DNA from: an uncultured Pseudodesulfovibrio sp.
Lineage (GTDB): Bacteria; Desulfobacterota; Desulfovibrionia; Desulfovibrionales; Desulfovibrionaceae
Length of the DNA: 64,000 bases
Assembly (NCBI RefSeq): GCF_963677845.1
Contig: NZ_OY782498.1
Location: 1,681,518 to 1,745,517 of the forward strand
Direction of reading: 5' to 3'
The notes below the pieces were generated by a model. The model was given only the letters and a program-made list of their open reading frames with translations, searched no databases and was not told the DNA's origin. Position 1 is the first letter of the stretch, and every line of letters starts with the position of its first letter. The translations under genes and the position numbers were made by a program. Positions 59,740-64,000 of this stretch are shown here, piece by piece.

Positions 59740-60285
59740 CTAACACGACTCGCTGCAACACGTTCCATAAACAAAACCACAATACGTATGGAACACTCGG
59801 GTCTGTTTTTCTCGTTGCTCATCGGTCAGCGGCTTCATTTCAACTTTGGACACCATCTCCACCAAATCTGTAAAATCAGGAACCGCGTCCATGCTTTGAG
59901 CGATTCTCTCACCGCTTTTCACATCCATTAACGACGCATCCATAGTATCGGTAACCAAAGCATACGGTACAGGGCCGCCGTCGATGAGTCGGGCCGCACA
60001 CACGGTCTCACGCTCAAATGTCCCGACATTTCCTGCACAGAAAATGATAATGAAGATAGGCTTGCCTTGCTCGTCATACAGCACATAATCGACAGGCCGC
60101 TCAAACTCTTCACCGTCCACAGTATAAGACAGCAAAACCTTGGCTTTGATTCGTTCCTTGGGATATCCCTTTTCTTCCACCAATAACTTCACAAGCAATT
60201 GCCGAAATTCTTCAAAAGTTGTCTCGTCAATTTCTTCGCCACTCAAATAATCACGGAGCGTTCCGCCCAAACTCGTTTCATGCAT
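59740..60285 (-). CDS. HsdR N-terminal-domain-like protein with degenerate nuclease site
   Basis: 181 residues resembling the N-terminal domain of type I restriction R subunits (PD-(D/E)XK fold). YLSGEEIDETTFEEFRQLLVKLLVEEKGYPK opens the helical part, and RPVDYVLYDEQGKPIFIIIFCAGN holds the core strands. The usual aspartate (VDYVLYD) is there, but the E-x-K catalytic pair expected in the next strand reads IIFCA. Catalysis is therefore probably lost, though nucleic-acid or protein binding could remain. The C-terminus is Cys-rich (TYCGFVYGTCCSESC). Stand-alone gene, with no HsdM or HsdS nearby. Confidence 0.75.
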   Translation of the reverse strand: MHETSLGGTLRDYLSGEEIDETTFEEFRQLLVKLLVEEKGYPKERIKAKVLLSYTVDGEEFERPVDYVLYDEQGKPIFIIIFCAGNVGTFERETVCAARLIDGGPVPYALVTDTMDASLMDVKSGERIAQSMDAVPDFTDLVEMVSKVEMKPLTDEQREKQTRVFHTYCGFVYGTCCSESC

Positions 60286-60421
60286 AGAATCACATCCTTA
60301 TACTCAATAAATAACTCTCCCCCAGGCCAGAAGCAAGAGGGAGAGGATCATTTCCGTAAAGGCTACAAACAATAATCGAAAAGAATTAAAGAAATTGAAA
60401 AGACAAAGACAGCCCGGTTAC

Positions 60422-60580
60422 TCAAAGTTTATACTTCGGCGGTGGAATCTCTGCGTCACAATTACAGCACCGTACAGTTTTCCCCTTACAGCAAAGCTTC
60501 ACTTTTTGAACCTTGCCGCAGGCTGGGCATTTACGCCACAAATCCAGAGCTGCCTGAAAAGCAGAATAAAATGCCCACAT
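60422..60580 (-). CDS. Small zinc-ribbon-like protein
   Basis: 52 residues from ATG 60580, with GAGAGG seven bases ahead. Two Cys pairs, CPACG near residue 18 and CCNCD near 38, plus CC in between, could hold a zinc ion in a ribbon. The N-terminus is helical (MWAFYSAFQAALDLW). A longer in-frame start exists but lacks a ribosome-binding site. Function unknown, possibly nucleic-acid binding. Confidence 0.55.
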   Translation of the reverse strand: MWAFYSAFQAALDLWRKCPACGKVQKVKLCCKGKTVRCCNCDAEIPPPKYKL

Positions 60581-60652
60581 TGTGTCACCTCTCTGGTATC
60601 GTCTGTTTGCCAAAAAGCTTATACAACTAGCCTCTCACCAACAGACTCACCG

Positions 60653-61048
60653 TTACACTACGTTACTGTCAAGAATTAGTGATGAAAGCGTTACCATTCC
60701 AACAATCTCGCCCATGTGTTCTACCGGCGCACGGTGCACTCCCGTGCGATAAATCAACCGAATAGCATACCGAATATCCATAGTCGCTGGGACAGTAATC
60801 ACAGGTTTTGTCATCACTTCATATACACTGACATCCTCGCCTTCACGGCCAGGTACAATAACATCTTTAACCAAATCCATTATTGTGACGATAGCCCACG
60901 CGTCGTCTTCATTACGTTTATTCACAAGCAGTTCAGAAGTCTTGTTCTTACGCATCATAGCTGCAGCGTCTTTCACAGAGGCCATGCCATCAATACTCAA
61001 AATTTCAGGGTGCATGACATCTCGAACTCGCACTATTGATAGTGACAT
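60653..61048 (-). CDS. CBS-domain protein
   Basis: 131 residues, one tandem CBS pair: VRDVMHPEILSIDGMASVKDAAAMM in the first half and VMTKPVITVPATMDIRYAIRLIYRTGVHRAPV in the second. Such stand-alone CBS modules bind adenine nucleotides and regulate a partner. It lies 39 bases downstream of the P-II-like gene, in line with the DUF1538 pair, so it is probably a regulator of that transporter. Start has AAGGAGG ahead. Confidence 0.85.
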   Translation of the reverse strand: MSLSIVRVRDVMHPEILSIDGMASVKDAAAMMRKNKTSELLVNKRNEDDAWAIVTIMDLVKDVIVPGREGEDVSVYEVMTKPVITVPATMDIRYAIRLIYRTGVHRAPVEHMGEIVGMVTLSSLILDSNVV

Positions 61049-61087
61049 TCATCCTCCTTATTCTTTCCCGTAAGTATTTATTTCGTA

Positions 61088-61435
61088 TTAAAAGTATGAA
61101 TCACGAACCTTTTCCTTGAACCGCTCAATCTGACTTTCCATGCCGATGACATCTTCAACAGGCAAAACAAACGCTATACCTGTCCCCGGCTCATGAAACT
61201 GTCCCGTAGTTTCAATGGCTTTCAGCACAGGTTTAACCGTGTGCTCCTCCAACAGAAATAGAACGATGTCAGTCTGATCCTCAAGCGTCAGGCCAAAAAA
61301 GGTGTGCGCTTCTCGCATACCTGTACCGCGAGCGGTGATAATGGTCGCACCAGTGGCTCCAACTTCCTTTGCAGCATCAACAATGGAATCCGTTATATGC
61401 GTCTTGACCGATGCGAGGATAAGTTTGAATTTCAT
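61088..61435 (-). CDS. P-II-like signalling protein
   Basis: 115 residues with a ferredoxin-like P-II fold: MKFKLILASVKTHITDSIVDAAKEVGATGATIITARGTG at the N-terminus and GTGIAFVLPVEDVIGME near the end, matching the P-II pattern of strand, T-loop and closing strand. The T-loop sequence is not that of GlnB and lacks the uridylylation tyrosine, so it is a relative and not a nitrogen regulator in the classic sense. It overlaps the second DUF1538 gene by four bases (ATGA), so they are co-translated. Confidence 0.82.
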   Translation of the reverse strand: MKFKLILASVKTHITDSIVDAAKEVGATGATIITARGTGMREAHTFFGLTLEDQTDIVLFLLEEHTVKPVLKAIETTGQFHEPGTGIAFVLPVEDVIGMESQIERFKEKVRDSYF

Positions 61436-62220
61436 AGGTTTCTCCTATCTTTCTTCGACTTTCGACGAGCCGCCCAATCAGTGTACTGGGCATACCCCAT
61501 GACGGTTATTATCGGGAACAGACTGGCAAACGCAATAAGACCGAATCCATCCAAAGCCGGATTTCTCCCAGGAACAGACTCCGCCAAACCAAGTCCCAAA
61601 GCAGCAACTAACGGTACTGTGACAGTAGAAGTTGTTACCCCGCCAGAGTCGTACGCCAAGGCTATCATTTTTTTGGGCGTCACAAATGTTTGCAAAATCA
61701 CTATGACATACCCTGCTAAAATATACACATATAGAGGCGTGCCGGTCACTATGCGAAAGGTCCCCAAAGCTATTCCTACCGCAACCCCTATAGCAACAGT
61801 GATACGCAAGCCCCACTGGCTTATTACGCCACCCGAAACTTCACTTGCCTTAATGGCTACAGCCAACAAAGAAGGCTCGGCAATAGTGGTTGAAAATCCG
61901 ATCATTGCTGCAAAAACATACACCCAACCATATGAAGACCAACAAGTCATGGATGTAATGTCACCATCAACGGCCGTGAATGCGGGACATGAGAGTTGAA
62001 AAGCCATAATCTTTCCCACAGGGAAAAGAGCCTTATCGAGTCCGATGAGAAACAACGTGAGACCAAGTACGACATACACTCCTCCGACGACAAGACGACG
62101 AAGATGAGGGATGGGTTGCCGCAAAACAAAAAGCTGAAAGAACACGATCAAAATCACTATCGGAAGAATATCCCGAAAAGTTGCAAGAAAAGTTGCTGAA
62201 AATTCGATCAAAATATTCAT
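61432..62220 (-). CDS. DUF1538 membrane protein, second of a pair (UmpB-like)
   Basis: 262 residues, about seven membrane helices, of the DUF1538 family. The conserved [23 protein letters not shown] loop near residue 180 is nearly the same in its partner, and STTIAEPSLLAV near 95 is another shared element. A DUF1538 pair (UmpAB) was described as a two-component Na+(Li+, K+)/H+ antiporter in Halomonas, so ion exchange is the best functional guess. It starts 10 bases after its partner. Specificity is inference. Confidence 0.85.
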   Translation of the reverse strand: MNILIEFSATFLATFRDILPIVILIVFFQLFVLRQPIPHLRRLVVGGVYVVLGLTLFLIGLDKALFPVGKIMAFQLSCPAFTAVDGDITSMTCWSSYGWVYVFAAMIGFSTTIAEPSLLAVAIKASEVSGGVISQWGLRITVAIGVAVGIALGTFRIVTGTPLYVYILAGYVIVILQTFVTPKKMIALAYDSGGVTTSTVTVPLVAALGLGLAESVPGRNPALDGFGLIAFASLFPIITVMGYAQYTDWAARRKSKKDRRNL

Positions 62221-62230
62221 ATTTTCTCAC

Positions 62231-62998
62231 TCAGCCAAAAACAAATAAACCGTAACCCATAACAAAAATCATGGGGAGCAATGATGCAAAAGCAATAAGG
62301 CCAAAACCGTCAAGTAACGGGCTGCGTCCTTTGATTATCGAGGCAAGCCCAACTCCTAGGGCAGCCACCAATGGAACAGTCACGGTTGAAGTGGTAACAC
62401 CACCGGCATCATACGCGATACCAACTATTTCTTTAGGAGCAACAAGGGTCATCAACATAACAATAACATAGCCCCCAATGATCAAATAATGAACAGGCCA
62501 ACCACGAAGAATCCGTAACACACCAATAAGAATGGCCACGCCCACGGAAAAAGCGACGGAAAGCCTCAGGCCCATGGCGTACCGGTTCATGGACGATTCA
62601 TTTGCTGCTATGAGATCACCCTGCGCCGCAATACTTGCTGCTTCAGCAGAAACCGCTATAAGAGCCGGTTCAGCAACAGTTGTCGAAAACCCAAGAGCAA
62701 AAGCAAAAGTCAGAAGCCAAAACAAGCTCCCTTTTCGAGCCAAGGCATGGGCCATGTTTTCACCGACAGGAAACAGCCCCATCTCCAGTCCCTGAATGAA
62801 AAGCGTCAAACCAATAACAACAAGCAGCCCACCAAAAATCACACTCCCTAGATCCGGCAATGACTGCTTAAGAACCACGATTTGAAAAAAAGCGATAACC
62901 AAAATGATCGGCAACAAGTCTTTGAAAGAACTCCATAGCTTTTTCCGCACGCTACGAAAGACAATGCCCAGCCGAGATGACATATGCTGTACTTTCAT
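62231..62998 (-). CDS. DUF1538 membrane protein, first of a pair (UmpA-like)
   Basis: About 255 residues from ATG 62998, with AAGGAAG eleven bases ahead. Homologous to the next gene: [21 protein letters not shown] and [20 protein letters not shown], then [23 protein letters not shown]. About seven membrane helices. A longer upstream in-frame extension to 63217 lacks a ribosome-binding site and membrane-protein character matches only from here. First gene of the DUF1538 pair, P-II-like, CBS operon. Confidence 0.85.
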   Translation of the reverse strand: MKVQHMSSRLGIVFRSVRKKLWSSFKDLLPIILVIAFFQIVVLKQSLPDLGSVIFGGLLVVIGLTLFIQGLEMGLFPVGENMAHALARKGSLFWLLTFAFALGFSTTVAEPALIAVSAEAASIAAQGDLIAANESSMNRYAMGLRLSVAFSVGVAILIGVLRILRGWPVHYLIIGGYVIVMLMTLVAPKEIVGIAYDAGGVTTSTVTVPLVAALGVGLASIIKGRSPLLDGFGLIAFASLLPMIFVMGYGLFVFG

Positions 62999-63401
62999 AA
63001 TCTTATTTGCTTCCTTTTTCTGCGGACGAAAACTGTAAGTAAAGATTTTTGCCAAACTGTAATCATTACAAAGTCTGTTCCACAATTGGCTTTGTGTCCA
63101 CATCAATTCAACACGCTCACAAGGAATTACATAACAATCTAAAATAATTGAAACTACAAATAAAAGCCCATAAATATTAAATCTCATTGCTATCGATAAA
63201 TCACACGCCTCTCTCATTCATATGGGTCATTATCTCCCGACAAGACACTCTCAATCATCGAATAAAACCATTATGACTCTATAAAAATCAACAAAGGGAT
63301 GTTTTACCCCGGCGGAACAAAATGTATCAACGAAAAATAAAAAACCGCCCGGTTCAGCATGAAGCCAAACCGGGCGGTTGTTATTCATTTTCTACCAGAG
63401 G
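62999..63401. promoter_or_regulatory. Gene-free promoter region of the DUF1538 operon and nuoN 3' flank
   Basis: 403 bases, A+T-rich, between the start of the DUF1538 operon and the nuoN stop. The nuoN terminator is at 63343-63379. The rest holds no convincing gene and no recognised operator. Confidence 0.45.
63343..63379 (-). terminator. Rho-independent terminator of nuoN
   Basis: AACCGCCCGGTT pairs with AACCGGGCGGTT. On the minus strand it is followed by TTTTTTATTTTT, so it ends the nuo transcript. Confidence 0.88.
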
Positions 63402-64000
63402 CTAGTGACCGCCACCGGAAACAATCCCGTACAAGCTTTCACCTGCAGCGATGGCAAAGTTGAACATCGGTGCCGGAATGATACCAATGATCAAAACGGC
63501 TGCTGCCAACATGCCTGCACCAGCTGAAGCAAACCAGCTATTATCTGGTGCCGGGACATCACCGGGAACCGTCTCTTCTGTAAAGGCGTGGCGGAACAGA
63601 CTCAGATAATAGTAGATGGCAATGGCTGAATTCAACACCAAAGTGATGACCAACCAGTTATATCCATGATCCCATGCTGAAGTGATAAGGAAGAACTTGC
63701 CCATAAAGCCCATGGTCGGCGGCAAGCCAACAAGAGCAAAAGCGCCGACCGCAAGTGAGAATGCGAGTACCGGTGCTTTCTTATACAGACCGTTCAAATC
63801 ACTCAACTTCAAATTGCGTCCATCAACGGCTACACGACTAACGATCCAGAACACCAACAGGTTCATGACCAGATAGGCCAAGCCATAGAATGCGGCTGCA
63901 CCAACACCCTCAGGAGTGCCACTGACCAAACCGACCATTATGTACCCAGCGTGTGCCACAGACGAGAATCCAAGCAAACGCTTGAGATCTGTCTGAGCCA
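63402..64000 (-). CDS. nuoN: NADH-quinone oxidoreductase subunit N, C-terminal part (5' end outside window)
   Basis: Open to the window end on the minus strand, about 199 residues. It has the proton-translocating antiporter-like membrane domain of complex I: LKRLLGFSSVAHAGYIMVGLVSG, then LPPTMGFMGKFFLITSAW and a late YYLSLFRHAF. This is the last-encoded subunit of nuo operons and moves protons across the inner membrane. The N-terminal half lies beyond base 64000, so no start can be given. Confidence 0.9.
   Translation of the reverse strand, partial: AQTDLKRLLGFSSVAHAGYIMVGLVSGTPEGVGAAAFYGLAYLVMNLLVFWIVSRVAVDGRNLKLSDLNGLYKKAPVLAFSLAVGAFALVGLPPTMGFMGKFFLITSAWDHGYNWLVITLVLNSAIAIYYYLSLFRHAFTEETVPGDVPAPDNSWFASAGAGMLAAAVLIIGIIPAPMFNFAIAAGESLYGIVSGGGH

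Noticed and set aside
1..64000. Searched by eye for CRISPR arrays, rRNA, tRNA, insertion sequences, phage genes and attachment sites.
   Set aside because: No direct-repeat array, no cloverleaf-like segment with a CCA end and no transposase or integrase frame was seen. Faint candidates could still be missed without a covariance search.

Overview
The window looks like a chromosomal segment of an anaerobic delta-proteobacterium of the Desulfovibrio/Pseudodesulfovibrio type. The main reasons are a Wolinella-type fumarate reductase (frdCAB) with a two-subunit iron-sulfur fumarase, an archaeal-type DhnA-family aldolase opening aromatic amino acid synthesis, a DUF4212/acetate symporter pair, a paired DUF1538 transporter and a Feo iron system. 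Genus assignment is inference. I see no rRNA, tRNA, CRISPR array, phage or insertion sequence.

Region 1 (1-13.4 kb) is a surface-glycan locus. It starts inside legB and runs through legC, legI, legG, ptmE, ptmF, legF and ptmA, the GDP-sugar route to CMP-legionaminic acid, in nearly the Campylobacter order. No LegH-type acetyltransferase is in the window. Instead, a stand-alone amino-acid-adenylating enzyme follows, translationally coupled to a carrier protein fused to an AAC(3)-type N-acyltransferase, then a surface-carbohydrate protein. Convergent to these lie a deacetylase-like protein of unknown function and a methyltransferase. The second half of the locus looks more A+T-rich than its surroundings and is probably an accessory glycan-decorating cassette.

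Region 2 (13.5-29.5 kb) holds housekeeping and transport genes. These are a Feo iron operon with two candidate Fur operators, a gate-domain membrane protein, RidA, and the first enzyme of the aromatic pathway behind a textbook Phe-rich leader peptide with terminator and antiterminator. They are followed by an HPt protein, a lytic transglycosylase lipoprotein, a PilZ protein, a GT9 glycosyltransferase group, DUF294/DUF4212/acetate symporter, and an OFA-family transporter.

Region 3 (29.5-45 kb) carries a large radical SAM protein, a five-gene peptide-type ABC importer, a CoA-disulfide-reductase-like enzyme fused to rhodanese, a class I/II aminotransferase, a periplasmic binding-protein-like protein and a chemotaxis receptor.

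Region 4 (45-64 kb) has the frdCAB-fumarase operon (fumarate respiration or reductive TCA), a two-domain M16 peptidase lipoprotein, and an operon in which potassium uptake genes (ktrB, ktrA) sit between shikimate kinase and chorismate synthase. It continues with a YchF-like ATPase, a small ferredoxin, a degenerate HsdR-N-like protein, a DUF1538 pair with P-II-like and CBS genes, and the 3' part of nuoN. A dispersed palindromic repeat family sits at gene ends at 28.9, 38.4, 46.7 and 46.9 kb.
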